From Lachnospiraceae bacterium (GTDB taxonomy: Bacteria > Bacillota > Clostridia > Lachnospirales > Lachnospiraceae): a DNA stretch of 51,008 nt. Positions 26,824 through 36,183 of this stretch are shown here, in pieces. The notes beneath the pieces are model-generated. The model ran no database searches, was not told where the DNA came from, and saw only the letters and a list, made by a program, of their open reading frames with translations. Location: positions 1 through 51,008 of the forward strand of contig JAFTPO010000038.1 of assembly GCA_017463225.1 (NCBI GenBank), read 5' to 3'. Position 1 is the first letter of the stretch. Every line of letters begins with the position of its first letter. The position numbers were made by a program, and so were the translations under genes.

Positions 26824-27891
26824 ATGGGAAAGTACAAGAATATTAGCATAATAATTCCTTCTCTAAATCCAGATGAGAAGATGATAAAGCTAATCAAAGA
26901 GCTCAAAGAAGCAGGCTATGATAATTTAGTGGTAATAAATGATGGCAGTAGCAAGGAATATGATGGTTTTTTCCAGCAGGCACAGGAACTGGGATGTCAA
27001 ATCCTTAAGCACTACATAAATATGGGAAAGGGTCGTGCTTTAAAAAATGCATTTAATTACGTGTTAAATGAATATCCTGAGGTGTGTGGTGTTATTACTG
27101 CTGATAGTGATGGTCAGCATTCCTTAAAGGATATTACTCAGTGTGCTGAGCTTCTGCTTAAGGAGCAGGGAACCAAGAAGCTATTTTTGGGATCACGAAA
27201 TTTTGATGCCGCAGGAATACCTGCTAGAAGTAGATTTGGAAATAAAATGACCTGCAAGGTATTAAGTGCATTTTGTGGTATAAAAATATCAGACACCCAG
27301 ACAGGTTTAAGGGGTGTGACTAGAGAAGCTTTGGCGTATATGCTGGACTTGAATGGTGAAAGATATGAGTATGAGATGAATATGATTATCGAAACCAAGG
27401 AGAAGGATATTACTATAGAAGAATTCCCAATAGAAACTATATATATTGATGATAACGCATCCTCCCATTTTAATCCTATAGTAGATTCTTATAAGATTTA
27501 TAAACAATTTTTCAAATATATATTTGCATCCTTATCTTCCTTTGTTATTGATATGGCATTGTTTGCTTTATTATCATCTATACTTAAGGATAAAGGCGTG
27601 GCTGCTTATATTATCATATCTACTTATGGAGCAAGGTTTGTGTCATCCATTTATAATTTCCTGATAAACAAGAAGGTTGTATTTAAGAGTGATGCATCTA
27701 TATTAAGTGCAGGAATCAAGTATGCAATTCTCTGTGTGATACAGGGAACGTTGTCTGGAATTTTGGTAAATGGCCTGTTTGGCTTAACGCATATTCCAGA
27801 GGTTATTTGTAAGATGATAATCGATACATTGTTATTTTTTGCAAGCTTCTTTATACAAAAGAATCTTGTGTTTAATGGAGGAAAGAAATAA
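26824..27891 (+). CDS. Family 2 glycosyltransferase fused to a GtrA-like membrane domain
   Basis: The 355-residue protein has a dolichyl-phosphate-sugar-synthase-like GT2 domain (1-220: 'NISIIIPSLNPDEKMIKLI', 'LVVINDGSSKEYDGFF', 'VITADSDGQHSLKDI', 'ISDTQTGLRGVTREAL'). Four membrane helices of the GtrA type follow (about 228-350: 'FFKYIFASLSSFVIDMALFALL', 'YNFLINKKVVFKS'). Such fusions make or flip polyprenyl-phosphate sugars for surface glycosylation. The ATG at 26824 follows AAAGGGGAG; an upstream in-frame ATG (26791) lacks a site. The stop overlaps the start of a polytopic membrane protein that may use the lipid-linked sugar. Confidence 0.88.
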   Translation: MGKYKNISIIIPSLNPDEKMIKLIKELKEAGYDNLVVINDGSSKEYDGFFQQAQELGCQILKHYINMGKGRALKNAFNYVLNEYPEVCGVITADSDGQHSLKDITQCAELLLKEQGTKKLFLGSRNFDAAGIPARSRFGNKMTCKVLSAFCGIKISDTQTGLRGVTREALAYMLDLNGERYEYEMNMIIETKEKDITIEEFPIETIYIDDNASSHFNPIVDSYKIYKQFFKYIFASLSSFVIDMALFALLSSILKDKGVAAYIIISTYGARFVSSIYNFLINKKVVFKSDASILSAGIKYAILCVIQGTLSGILVNGLFGLTHIPEVICKMIIDTLLFFASFFIQKNLVFNGGKK

Positions 27892-29777
27892 TGCTTGCTG
27901 TAATAAAGCTACTGCTTTTAATATCTTTAATATCTCTAGGACTTGGTATAATTTTTAAGCAGAGAATAGAAAAAACTATCCCTGTATCCGTTATGCTTAT
28001 AGTGTTACTTATGTACATATCAGGATATATGGGGAATTTAAAAATTGGTTTTGTCAGCGTATTAGTTATAACCGGTCTTATAGTAATATATGCAGTAAAG
28101 CTAATCATTTCTGATAAGCAGATCATAAAGAGTGTTTTATCACCGTACGCAGCATATTACTTGGTGTTTGCTGCTTGGATGTATATAAGATTTTCCGGGA
28201 AAATGCTTAATGAGTGGGATGAGTTTACTCACTGGGGTTTTTCCACAAAGGTTATGTATGATTCCGATATGTTTTCTAACTTTGCCGGATCTACAATTTA
28301 TTTTGTAGACTATTTGCCGGGCAATGCGCTTTTTCAATATTTTCTTCTTCAGTTAGGGGGCTGCTTTAGAGAGGATTTAATGATTATAGCTCAGGGTTTA
28401 TACATCTTTGCATTTTTGATGCCAATACTTGGAGAGCTTAAGGTAGGGAAAAGAGAAATCCTTAGCTCTATTCCTATTGCATTTTTGATGTATGTATTGC
28501 CATTGGGATTCTACCCTACTGCATATTCCAGTCTTTATGTTGATGCCACTCTGGCAGTAATATTTGGTTATGTAGTATTCAAAGGTATAAAGGAACTGGA
28601 TTATAATCCATTTTTCTATATTACAATGAGCCTTGGCTTAGGTGCTTTATGTATTACAAAGCCTTCTGGCATAGGACTATTGGCAATAGCTGCTATAATA
28701 GTATTTGCAGATAATATTGCTAAGGGTAGGTATAAAGGATTTATTTCGGAAAAGTCATATGTAAGATTAGCATTTGATATTATTCCTTTTGTAATAGGCT
28801 TTATCTATAAAAAGGCTTGGGCTATACGTCTTGAAAAGCTAGGCTATCTGGCGCATTTTGATACAGGGAAAATAACTGTAGGCGGAACTGTAGACATATT
28901 ACAGGGAGGAGGAGAGCCTTATCAGCAGCAAACTCTTCAGAATTTTATTCATAGGTTCATAGCATCTAATTTAACTACTTATAATTTTAGTGCCTTAATA
29001 TGGTATGTAATGTTGTTTGCAGTTATAGTAATGGCTGCATACGTAGTGTCAAAAAATGATGTAAAAAGATATATCACTTTGGGGATTGTCAGCTCAGCAT
29101 CATTTATATTGTATTCGTTTTACATGCTTTTATTATACTTGTTTACTTATTCCCCTGACGAGGCCATAGCATTGGCATCATTCGACAGGTATGAGTACAC
29201 TATAATAATGGGTATAGTTATAGGCTTGATAGGATTGCTTGTGCATAATATGTGTAACAATGACAGGGTTAGCTGCTCTGGATTTATCATAGTTGCTTTG
29301 GCAACAATTTTTGTTGTTCCTCAAAACATTACAATATCAGTGATGAATGATGCTGAAATAGAGCATTCTATAGGTATGAGAAGTAATTATAGTTTCGGAG
29401 AGAAGGTAAGGGATAATCTTACTGACAAGGATAAGGTGTATATTATTTCTCAGGGATCAGACGGTTTAGACTATTTTATTATGAGATATACATTGTCTCC
29501 GGTTCATACTCAGACCAGATTAGACCACCAGGGATGGTGGGAGGTTTCCTGGAATATAGGACAGGAAAATGGTCAAGGTTTAAGCAGAAGAGTTATTACT
29601 GATGTTGAGTGGATAGATTATCTAATTTCAGAAGATTTTGATTATGTTTTACTATATAAAGTAGATGATCAGTTCAGACAGGAATTTGGTGCATTATTTG
29701 ATACGAATCCTGATAATAACCAGTTATATAGAGTTAATTTTACGGAGAAGACTTTGGAATATGTGGAAATAAATTAA
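27891..29777 (+). CDS. Polytopic membrane protein, possible GT-C-type transferase
   Basis: The 628-residue protein has about twelve membrane segments and a C-terminal extracytoplasmic domain of roughly 130 residues. The loop after the third or fourth segment carries 'LNEWDEFTHWGFSTK', an acidic motif in the position of the catalytic loop of GT-C glycosyltransferases, which use lipid-phosphate sugars. It overlaps the stop of the GT2-GtrA gene (TAATG), which fits a donor/transferase pair. I do not recognise an exact family, so the transferase reading is inference. Confidence 0.65.
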   Translation: MLAVIKLLLLISLISLGLGIIFKQRIEKTIPVSVMLIVLLMYISGYMGNLKIGFVSVLVITGLIVIYAVKLIISDKQIIKSVLSPYAAYYLVFAAWMYIRFSGKMLNEWDEFTHWGFSTKVMYDSDMFSNFAGSTIYFVDYLPGNALFQYFLLQLGGCFREDLMIIAQGLYIFAFLMPILGELKVGKREILSSIPIAFLMYVLPLGFYPTAYSSLYVDATLAVIFGYVVFKGIKELDYNPFFYITMSLGLGALCITKPSGIGLLAIAAIIVFADNIAKGRYKGFISEKSYVRLAFDIIPFVIGFIYKKAWAIRLEKLGYLAHFDTGKITVGGTVDILQGGGEPYQQQTLQNFIHRFIASNLTTYNFSALIWYVMLFAVIVMAAYVVSKNDVKRYITLGIVSSASFILYSFYMLLLYLFTYSPDEAIALASFDRYEYTIIMGIVIGLIGLLVHNMCNNDRVSCSGFIIVALATIFVVPQNITISVMNDAEIEHSIGMRSNYSFGEKVRDNLTDKDKVYIISQGSDGLDYFIMRYTLSPVHTQTRLDHQGWWEVSWNIGQENGQGLSRRVITDVEWIDYLISEDFDYVLLYKVDDQFRQEFGALFDTNPDNNQLYRVNFTEKTLEYVEIN

Positions 29778-29843
29778 ATGATAGATGCTCTTAAGCAAAT
29801 AGGTTTGAGAGTGTTAAGCACTGAGGAGGAAGGTACATAGCTT

Positions 29844-30686
29844 ATGAAGGTTACATGCCAGCTTTGCGGCACAAAATATGAATATGAGATAAACCGTGGC
29901 AGGTGTCCTGAGTGTGCGGCTTTATATCAAAATACAGATAATACCGGTTTTAGTGAAGAAGAGTTTGACCACAGCCAGTTGCATAAAAGCTATGATGAAA
30001 ATTCAGTGCACACTATGTATAGTAGCAATCAGGAATGTGGTGCCAGCTTTGAAGAAAAACCGGTATCAGAGAAAAAGCGAAGAACGAAAACAAGAAAGAA
30101 TGCCAGCCCTGTAAAGAGGGTTATTGTGGCCTTGGAAATAGTAGCCATAGTGTTTTTTATTGTTTTACCTTTTTTGGGAATGTACAACAGCAAGAAAAAG
30201 CTGGAGGAGCTACGTATCACAGAAAAACCTACAGTTGTGCCCAAAATGATAGACGAGTCAGTTGTTGTAGGATCCTACACTATCCAGGTAAAGGACTGCT
30301 ATATAGATAAGAGTAGCTATTGGAATTTGCCGGACAACTATGTTGTGTATGCGGTAAGCTATAAGACTACCCACCAGGGAAATACATACACCAGCTTATA
30401 TAGTGGAGTTCAGGTATATTTAGAAACCTCAGATGGTATGACTATAAGTCCACTGGGAAGCTATGATGCTAGGGAATTTATGACCGGTGATAGATATGAG
30501 ACCATGGAGAGAAATATAGCTGATTATATAAAAAGCGATGGAGGTATTCTTTATTTTGTGCTTAAGGAAAATGAGGATATTTACGGTCTACGCTTTGATG
30601 TATATGAATGCGATGAGGAGGATTATAATTATAAGAAAATGGACACTACCTATGTTATGTATCTTCCGGAAATGGAGGTGGAGTAA
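29844..30686 (+). CDS. Zinc-ribbon, membrane-anchored protein with extracellular beta-sandwich domain
   Basis: The 280-residue protein starts with a zinc ribbon ('CQLCGTKYEYEINRGRCPEC', Cys at 5, 8, 21, 24). A Lys/Arg-rich linker, one membrane helix (about 92-115, 'IVALEIVAIVFFIVLPFLGMY') and an outer domain with the feel of DUF4352-like beta-sandwiches follow ('VVVGSYTIQVKDCYIDKSS'). Function is not known. Its stop overlaps the start of the next gene, which encodes a similar anchored domain, so they may form a pair. Confidence 0.65.
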   Translation: MKVTCQLCGTKYEYEINRGRCPECAALYQNTDNTGFSEEEFDHSQLHKSYDENSVHTMYSSNQECGASFEEKPVSEKKRRTKTRKNASPVKRVIVALEIVAIVFFIVLPFLGMYNSKKKLEELRITEKPTVVPKMIDESVVVGSYTIQVKDCYIDKSSYWNLPDNYVVYAVSYKTTHQGNTYTSLYSGVQVYLETSDGMTISPLGSYDAREFMTGDRYETMERNIADYIKSDGGILYFVLKENEDIYGLRFDVYECDEEDYNYKKMDTTYVMYLPEMEVE

Positions 30687-31246
30687 TGAAGACCTTATTA
30701 ACTCTTTTTATTTCCATCTGTAAGTTTGTGTGGGGTAAATTAGGCGTGGCAGGAATACTATTTATACTTCTGCTTATTGGAGGTCCTATTTCATTTGCTT
30801 TGTATGAGGATAATGCTGATGATTACGCCTATGAAATTCAGTATGAGATGGGCCAGCCAAGTATCACACAGATAGATAAGACAGAGGCTGTAGTGGCACA
30901 ATTTTCAGAGTATCAGGTGGATGAAAGCCGTATAAAAAAATACATATATCAGGTGACTGTGGACGTGACTAATGTTGGTGTTAATCCAATATACATCAAT
31001 AGAGATTTTGCTGGTTTATATGTGGAAAATGAAGATGCCAATATGGAGTCCTTTAGAGTTTATGATTATTATTACGAGATGGACGAGTATGATAGATTTG
31101 ACACTGAGGTAATAGCTTCAGCCAAAAACAACACAGTGAGCTTTCTGTTTGTGTTTGATGAATATGATATGCCAAGCAAGCTTACATTTTATGATAGCTA
31201 TGAGGGTGAGAAGCTGTTCGACATATCTGTTCCGGCGCCAAATTAA
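30686..31246 (+). CDS. Membrane-anchored protein with extracellular domain, partner of the preceding gene
   Basis: The 186-residue protein has one N-terminal membrane segment (about 18-41: 'GVAGILFILLLIGGPISFALY') and an acidic beta-rich outer domain ('YIYQVTVDVTNVGVNPIYINRDFAGLYVENEDANM'), again like DUF4352-type domains. It begins in the TAATG overlap with the zinc-ribbon gene. No enzyme motif is visible. Confidence 0.6.
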   Translation: MKTLLTLFISICKFVWGKLGVAGILFILLLIGGPISFALYEDNADDYAYEIQYEMGQPSITQIDKTEAVVAQFSEYQVDESRIKKYIYQVTVDVTNVGVNPIYINRDFAGLYVENEDANMESFRVYDYYYEMDEYDRFDTEVIASAKNNTVSFLFVFDEYDMPSKLTFYDSYEGEKLFDISVPAPN

Positions 31247-31364
31247 TATGTAAAAAAAATGAAAAAGGAATGCGCTTTTGCTGAATATATTATAATAAAT
31301 GTGGACATACTCTTAGTGTAACTTTAAAGTGGGTAAAAGACCTTGGATTTTTGGAGGAAGAGAT

Positions 31365-31538
31365 ATGTCAAGTAATAGCAAGAACGCAAACAATGCAAAT
31401 AACGCTAAGAATGCAACTAATGCTAGCAACGGTATGAATGCAAACAATGCAAGCAACGCTAAGAATTCTACAAACGCAAATAATGCTAAGAATGCAAGCG
31501 ATGCTTCAAATGCAAAGAATTCAAAGAACTGCTATTAA
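31365..31538 (+). CDS. Tiny Asn-Ala-X tripeptide-repeat protein
   Basis: The 57-residue peptide consists almost wholly of about 17 repeats of Asn-(Ala/Ser)-X, where X is Lys, Asn, Thr or Ser: 'NANNANNAKNATNAS' and so on, ending 'NSKNCY'. It has a good ribosome binding site (GGAGGAAGAG before the ATG; the in-frame ATG at 31329 lacks one) and its own terminator, and the codons vary (aac/aat, gca/gct) while the peptide pattern is kept. It is therefore a real gene rather than a DNA repeat. Three-residue periodicity suggests a regular extended fold, but no function is known to me. The single Cys near the end could crosslink or anchor it. Confidence 0.7.
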   Translation: MSSNSKNANNANNAKNATNASNGMNANNASNAKNSTNANNAKNASDASNAKNSKNCY

Positions 31539-31557
31539 TTCTTTTAGCCAACTATGT

Positions 31558-31597
31558 GCCTCTGAGGGATTAAGCCAATCCTTCAGGGGCATTTTTT
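31558..31597 (+). terminator. Terminator of the Asn-Ala-X peptide gene
   Basis: GCCTCTGAGGGATT (31558-31571) pairs with AATCCTTCAGGGGC (31577-31590) with few mismatches, followed by ATTTTTT. Confidence 0.85.
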
Positions 31598-31653
31598 GCA
31601 CAAAAATCTCATAAGAGAATATCTTATATTAAGCAAATAAGAGAGGCGGGCCT

Positions 31654-31965
31654 ATGAGATTTCATAATATAAATATAAGAAATATAATGTCTGAAACGCT
31701 AAAATATGGCGGGATAATAGTTGACGTAAGAGATAGAGAAGAATTTGTTAAGGGTCATATTCCTATGGCTGTTAATCTGCCTCTTGAAGACATACGTCAG
31801 GGTAATATATCCCTGCCAAGGGGAAAGATGCTTATAGTCTACTGTGAGACAGGTGGAAGAAGTACTATGGCTTCAAGTATTCTTTCCGGCAAGGGATATA
31901 GAGTTATAAATACCGTTGGAGGCTTAAAGGAGTACAGGGGAGCTTTGACAAAGGGAGTACATTAG
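31654..31965 (+). CDS. Rhodanese-like domain protein
   Basis: The 103-residue single-domain protein has the rhodanese fold motifs 'GGIIVDVRDREEFVKGHIPMAVNLPLEDI', 'LIVYCETGGRSTMASSIL' with the active-site Cys64, and 'NTVGGLKEY'. Such proteins carry sulfur as a persulfide on Cys. The partner is not indicated. GAGAGGCGGG precedes the ATG. It is flanked by a terminator and a promoter, so it is probably a single-gene unit. Confidence 0.9.
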   Translation: MRFHNINIRNIMSETLKYGGIIVDVRDREEFVKGHIPMAVNLPLEDIRQGNISLPRGKMLIVYCETGGRSTMASSILSGKGYRVINTVGGLKEYRGALTKGVH

Positions 31966-32018
31966 TTAAAATCACGAAAAAACCTAATATTTTCCAATAA
32001 TTTTGGGGCTTTACTTTG

Positions 32019-32047
32019 TTGACATGAAAAGCCTATCTATATAAAAT
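32019..32047 (+). promoter_or_regulatory. Promoter of the THUMP methyltransferase gene
   Basis: A consensus TTGACA (32019-32024) and TAAAAT (32042-32047) are separated by 17 bases, about 90 bases before the start codon. Confidence 0.75.
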
Positions 32048-32134
32048 GAGTACTATGAGTTATTATGCCTTGATGGACGTTTTAACGCCTTGTATAGATG
32101 GTCAATGTAAGTGTATTTTTGAAAGGGAAAATAG

Positions 32135-33286
32135 ATGGGAAATTATGTAGAGCTAATAGCCCCTTGTCATTTTGGACTTGAGGCTGTGTTAAAAAGAGAG
32201 ATACAGGATTTAGGATATGAGATAGTAGCGGTGGAGGACGGTCGAGTTACCTTTAAGGGTGACGAGACTGCCATTGCCCGTGCAAATATATTTATTAGAA
32301 CAGCAGAGAGAATACTGCTTAAGATGGGAAGCTTTAAGGCAACAACCTTTGATGAGTTGTTTGAGGGAACCAAGGCTATTAGCTGGGAGGAGTACCTGCC
32401 AAGAGATGCAAAATTCTGGGTAACTAAGGCAACTACAAATAAGAGTGCTCTTTTCTCAGGAAGCTCAATTCAGTCAATCGTGAAAAAGGCGATAGTTGAG
32501 AGAATGAAGCAGACCTACAGAGTGAATCGTTTCGAGGAGGATGGAAATGAGTATCCTATCAGAGTTTTTATATTTAAGGATATGGTGTCCATAGGTCTTG
32601 ATACTACAGGAACATCACTTCACAAGAGAGGTTATAGGCAGCTTGTGGCCAAGGCGCCTATATCAGAGACATTGGCAGCTGCATTGCTTATGCTTACACC
32701 TTGGAATAAGGATAGAGTTTTAGTTGATCCATTTTGTGGAAGTGGAACATTTCCTATAGAGGCAGCTATGATTGGAGCAAACATAGCTCCCGGAATGAAC
32801 AGAGAGTTTACAGCCTGTGAGTGGGGGAAGGTTGTGCCTAAGAAGCTGTGGTACAACGCCTACGACGAGGCCAACGATATGATTAGGCATGACGTGGAGA
32901 TGAACATTCAGGGCTATGATTTAGACCCTGAAGTGGTAAAGTGTGCCATGGCAAATGCTAAAGAGGCACAGGTGGATAAGTACATACATTTTCAGGCAAG
33001 AGATGTGAAGGATTTGAGACATCCAAAGCATTACGGCTTCATCATAACAAATCCACCTTATGGAGAAAGACTTGAGGAAAAGGAGGCTCTTCCTGCACTC
33101 TATAAGACTATAGGAGAGAGCTTTAAGAACCTAGAGGATTGGTCTATGTATCTTATCACCTCCTATGAGGATGCGGAGAAGCATATTGGCAGAAAGGCTG
33201 ACAAAAACAGAAAGATATATAACGGTATGATTAAGTCCTATTTCTATCAGTTTATGGGACCTAAGCCACCTAGAAAAGACAAGTAG
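32135..33286 (+). CDS. THUMP-domain class I RNA methyltransferase (RlmL/YpsC type)
   Basis: The 383-residue protein has an N-terminal THUMP RNA-binding domain (about 1-160) and a SAM-dependent methyltransferase domain: 'VLVDPFCGSGTFPIEAAMIGANIAPG', 'GYDLDPEVVKCAMANA', and the N2-guanine motif 'IITNPPYGERL'. Single-domain Firmicutes proteins of this kind resemble the N-terminal half of RlmL, which makes m2G2445 in 23S rRNA. A strong promoter lies upstream. Confidence 0.9.
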   Translation: MGNYVELIAPCHFGLEAVLKREIQDLGYEIVAVEDGRVTFKGDETAIARANIFIRTAERILLKMGSFKATTFDELFEGTKAISWEEYLPRDAKFWVTKATTNKSALFSGSSIQSIVKKAIVERMKQTYRVNRFEEDGNEYPIRVFIFKDMVSIGLDTTGTSLHKRGYRQLVAKAPISETLAAALLMLTPWNKDRVLVDPFCGSGTFPIEAAMIGANIAPGMNREFTACEWGKVVPKKLWYNAYDEANDMIRHDVEMNIQGYDLDPEVVKCAMANAKEAQVDKYIHFQARDVKDLRHPKHYGFIITNPPYGERLEEKEALPALYKTIGESFKNLEDWSMYLITSYEDAEKHIGRKADKNRKIYNGMIKSYFYQFMGPKPPRKDK

Positions 33287-33310
33287 TAAGAATAATTTGG
33301 GGATGATAAT

Positions 33311-35011
33311 ATGAAGAAAATAATGGGCTTTATAGTCGCATTATTTGCAGTATTTATAATTGCATATATGTTAAATGCAAGACCTGAGATATCCATAGAA
33401 AGGTCATCAGAGTTTGATGCCTGCGCCGAAAGCTATAAGATAAATATGAAGAATCAGCTTAACCAGGACAGTGTAAAGTTTACGGTAGCCGGTCTTGATA
33501 TGGATAGATTTAAGTATGAGGTTTATGTAAGCGACGAGCTGGTGCTTATGGTGGAGAGTGAGTTGCTTAAAAGTCTTCTAAGCTGCTCTGTTCTAGAGTA
33601 TAACGACGGCAGAGTAATAATTATGAAGGGTGATAATAAGGTAGTGCTTACTGTAGGCTCAAGTCAGGCTATGGTAAATGATAATCACATCATAGACCTA
33701 AAGTCGGTGGTTACAGTAAAGGATGATAAGCTGTTTATTCCTTTGGACAATATAGGAGAATTCTTCAGCTATAGTGTTACCTATGACCTTAGAGCAAACT
33801 GGATAGATTTGACAAGGCTTGAGGGTGAGAAGATGCTTCCTAAGTCTTATGATATGAGAGAGTTTGGCAGAGTATCACCGGTTAGAGATCAGGGAAGATA
33901 TGGTACCTGCTGGGCATTTGCTTCACTGGGAGCGTTGGAGACATCTCTTATGCCTAAGGAAGAGGTTGTATTCTCCACAGACCATATGAGTATGAGCAAT
34001 AGCTATAATCTGGACATAAACAGTGGTGGAGAGCACACTATGAGTATAGCTTACTTAGCTGCTTGGCAGGGGCCTGTGTACGAGGAGGATGACCCTTACG
34101 GAGATGAGAAGAGCAATACTGACCTAGAGGCAGTTAAGCATCTTGAGGAGGCACTTATTATCAATGAGAAGGATATGGATGTACTAAAGAGTGCCATATT
34201 CAGATATGGAGCTATTGAAACCTCTGTTTACACACAGATGGAGTATGCAGATAGTCAGTCGCCTTACTATTCACCGGAGAATGGGTCCTACTATTATAAT
34301 GGTGAGGAGCAGCCAAACCACGATGTTGTAGTAGTGGGCTGGGATGACAATTACAGTAAAGAGAATTTCACCAATATTCCGGAGGGAGACGGAGCATTTA
34401 TCTGTAAAAACAGCTGGGGTGAAGCCTTCGGAGATGATGGATACTTTTACGTATCATATTATGATGTAAATATATGTCAGAAGTCAGTTATATACACCAG
34501 GGTTGGTGACGCTGACAACTATGACAACATATACCAGACGGATTTGCTGGGATGGATAGGCCATATGGGCTTTGATAAGGAGGAGGCATATTTTGCCAAT
34601 GTATATACCGCAGGAGTAGGCGAGGAGCTTAAGGCAGTGGCATTTTACGCCACTGATAAGGATACGGAGTTTGAAGTTTATGTAGTTACGGATTACGAGA
34701 ATCCGGACTCCTTAAAGAAGAGGGAATTTGTGGCTGCAGGAAGTACTAAGTATGCGGGATACTATACCGTGGATTTGCCGGACGGTATAAAGCTAAAGGA
34801 TAACGAAAAGTTCGCTGTAGTTGTAAAGATTAAAACTCCGGGAGCAGTTCATCCTATAGCCATCGAGTATAATTCGGACGAGAGAACCTCAAGCTTTGAT
34901 ATAAGCGACGGAGAGGGATATATAAGCCTATATGGTGAGCTTTGGCACTCAGCAGAGGAAACTCAGCAGTCAAATGTGTGTCTCAAGGCATTTACAGATA
35001 ATATTGAATAA
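33311..35011 (+). CDS. Surface C1A (papain-type) cysteine protease
   Basis: The 566-residue protein has an N-terminal membrane anchor (4-22) and a region like a copper-amine-oxidase N-terminal repeat (about 95-170: 'LTVGSSQAMVNDNHIIDL'). A papain domain starts at about 180 with 'LPKSYDMREFGRVSPVRDQG'. Catalytic residues are Cys200 ('YGTCWAF'), His337 ('NHDVVVVGWDD') and Asn367 ('CKNSWGEAFGDDGYFYVSYYD'), all present. The C-terminal ~170 residues look like the beta-sandwich often attached to such proteases. It acts outside the cell; no propeptide is obvious. Confidence 0.9.
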   Translation: MKKIMGFIVALFAVFIIAYMLNARPEISIERSSEFDACAESYKINMKNQLNQDSVKFTVAGLDMDRFKYEVYVSDELVLMVESELLKSLLSCSVLEYNDGRVIIMKGDNKVVLTVGSSQAMVNDNHIIDLKSVVTVKDDKLFIPLDNIGEFFSYSVTYDLRANWIDLTRLEGEKMLPKSYDMREFGRVSPVRDQGRYGTCWAFASLGALETSLMPKEEVVFSTDHMSMSNSYNLDINSGGEHTMSIAYLAAWQGPVYEEDDPYGDEKSNTDLEAVKHLEEALIINEKDMDVLKSAIFRYGAIETSVYTQMEYADSQSPYYSPENGSYYYNGEEQPNHDVVVVGWDDNYSKENFTNIPEGDGAFICKNSWGEAFGDDGYFYVSYYDVNICQKSVIYTRVGDADNYDNIYQTDLLGWIGHMGFDKEEAYFANVYTAGVGEELKAVAFYATDKDTEFEVYVVTDYENPDSLKKREFVAAGSTKYAGYYTVDLPDGIKLKDNEKFAVVVKIKTPGAVHPIAIEYNSDERTSSFDISDGEGYISLYGELWHSAEETQQSNVCLKAFTDNIE

Positions 35012-35035
35012 GAATACAGGAAGGAAACAGATGTT

Positions 35036-35620
35036 ATGAAGAAGCTAATATTTGCAACAGGAAATGAGCACAAGATGAAGGAAATTCGTATGATACTTGC
35101 AGACTGTGGATATGAGATACTATCCATGAAGCAGGCAGGTATAGATGTGGATGTGGTAGAGGATGGAGATACCTTTGAGGCAAATGCCATAATCAAGGCC
35201 ACAGAGATACAGAAGCTTCTTCCGGACTGTGTAGTGCTGGCTGATGACAGTGGTTTAGAGGTTGATTACTTAAATGGTGAGCCTGGAATATACTCAGCCA
35301 GATATGAGGGCGTGGACACACCTTATGAGATTAAGAATAAGATTATTATAGACAGATTAGCCGGGGTTCCTGATGAGTTAAGAACTGCCAGATTCGTGTG
35401 CGCTATAGCGGCTGCATTTCCGGATGGAAGAGTGGAGACAAGAAGAGGAACTATAGAGGGAATTATAGGATACGAGCAGGCTGGTGAGAATGGCTTCGGC
35501 TACGACCCTATTTTCTATCTTCCTGAGAGGGGTAAGACTACAGCACAGCTTGAGCCTCAGGAGAAGAATGACATCAGCCACAGAGGCAATGCCTTAAGAC
35601 TTATAAAGGAAGTATTATAG
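35036..35620 (+). CDS. rdgB: XTP/dITP diphosphatase
   Basis: The 194-residue protein removes non-canonical purine triphosphates (dITP, XTP) from the nucleotide pool. The Ham1 family motifs are complete: 'IFATGNEHKMKEI', 'VLADDSGLEVDYLNGEPGIYSARY', 'GFGYDPIFYLPERGKTTAQL' and 'ISHRGNAL'. The stop TAG overlaps the GTG start of the phosphoesterase gene, a common pairing in Firmicutes. Confidence 0.95.
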   Translation: MKKLIFATGNEHKMKEIRMILADCGYEILSMKQAGIDVDVVEDGDTFEANAIIKATEIQKLLPDCVVLADDSGLEVDYLNGEPGIYSARYEGVDTPYEIKNKIIIDRLAGVPDELRTARFVCAIAAAFPDGRVETRRGTIEGIIGYEQAGENGFGYDPIFYLPERGKTTAQLEPQEKNDISHRGNALRLIKEVL

Positions 35621-36105
35621 TGAGACGAGTATTGGTTGTAAGTGATTCTCATGGAAATAATGAGAATGTAAGAAAGGCAATTAAAAAGGCAGGAAAGATA
35701 GACCTGATGATTCACCTGGGTGATGTGGGACGGGACTATCTGGAAGTGGAGCATATGTCGGGGGTGCCAACCTATATAGTGGCAGGTAACAATGACTACG
35801 GCGGATTCCTTAGAGATATGTCAGTGATATATATTGGAAGTCACAAATGTCTGCTGACCCATGGACACAGGCAGCATGTGCATTTTGGCGTGGACAGGCT
35901 TAGATATCTGGCGCTGGAAAATGAATGTGACATAGCTATGTATGGTCACACCCATGTTCCGTTTTTGGAGGAGGATGAGGATGACGTGACCATTTTAAAT
36001 CCGGGCAGTATATCTCTTCCAAGACAGACAGGTCATGAGAAGACCTTTCTTATCATGGAGATAGACGATGATGAGAATATCACATACACATTTGACCATA
36101 TTTAG
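35620..36105 (+). CDS. YfcE/MJ0936-type metallophosphoesterase
   Basis: The 161-residue protein has all five metal-binding blocks of the calcineurin-like small phosphodiesterases: 'VVSDSHGN', 'HLGDVGRD', 'VAGNNDYGG', 'LLTHGHRQ' and 'AMYGHTHVP'. The substrate is not known. It begins with GTG inside the rdgB stop. A 10-bp stem (36131-36157) follows the gene. Confidence 0.92.
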   Translation: MRRVLVVSDSHGNNENVRKAIKKAGKIDLMIHLGDVGRDYLEVEHMSGVPTYIVAGNNDYGGFLRDMSVIYIGSHKCLLTHGHRQHVHFGVDRLRYLALENECDIAMYGHTHVPFLEEDEDDVTILNPGSISLPRQTGHEKTFLIMEIDDDENITYTFDHI

Positions 36106-36130
36106 CGGGTAGATAAAAGTATTCAATTGG

Positions 36131-36157
36131 CACACCCTGACTCTTAATCAGGGTGTG
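36131..36157 (+). terminator. Stem-loop after the phosphoesterase gene (probable terminator)
   Basis: CACACCCTGA (36131-36140) pairs perfectly with TCAGGGTGTG (36148-36157). The following TAATTATAATT is a weak T-run, so termination may be partial. Confidence 0.5.
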
Positions 36158-36183
36158 TAATTATAATTAGCGAGGTAAGGGAT

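Noticed and set aside
36131-36157. Riboswitch or leader element of rlmD
   Set aside because: A single 10-bp stem directly after the phosphoesterase stop is simpler to read as a terminator. No riboswitch core is visible.
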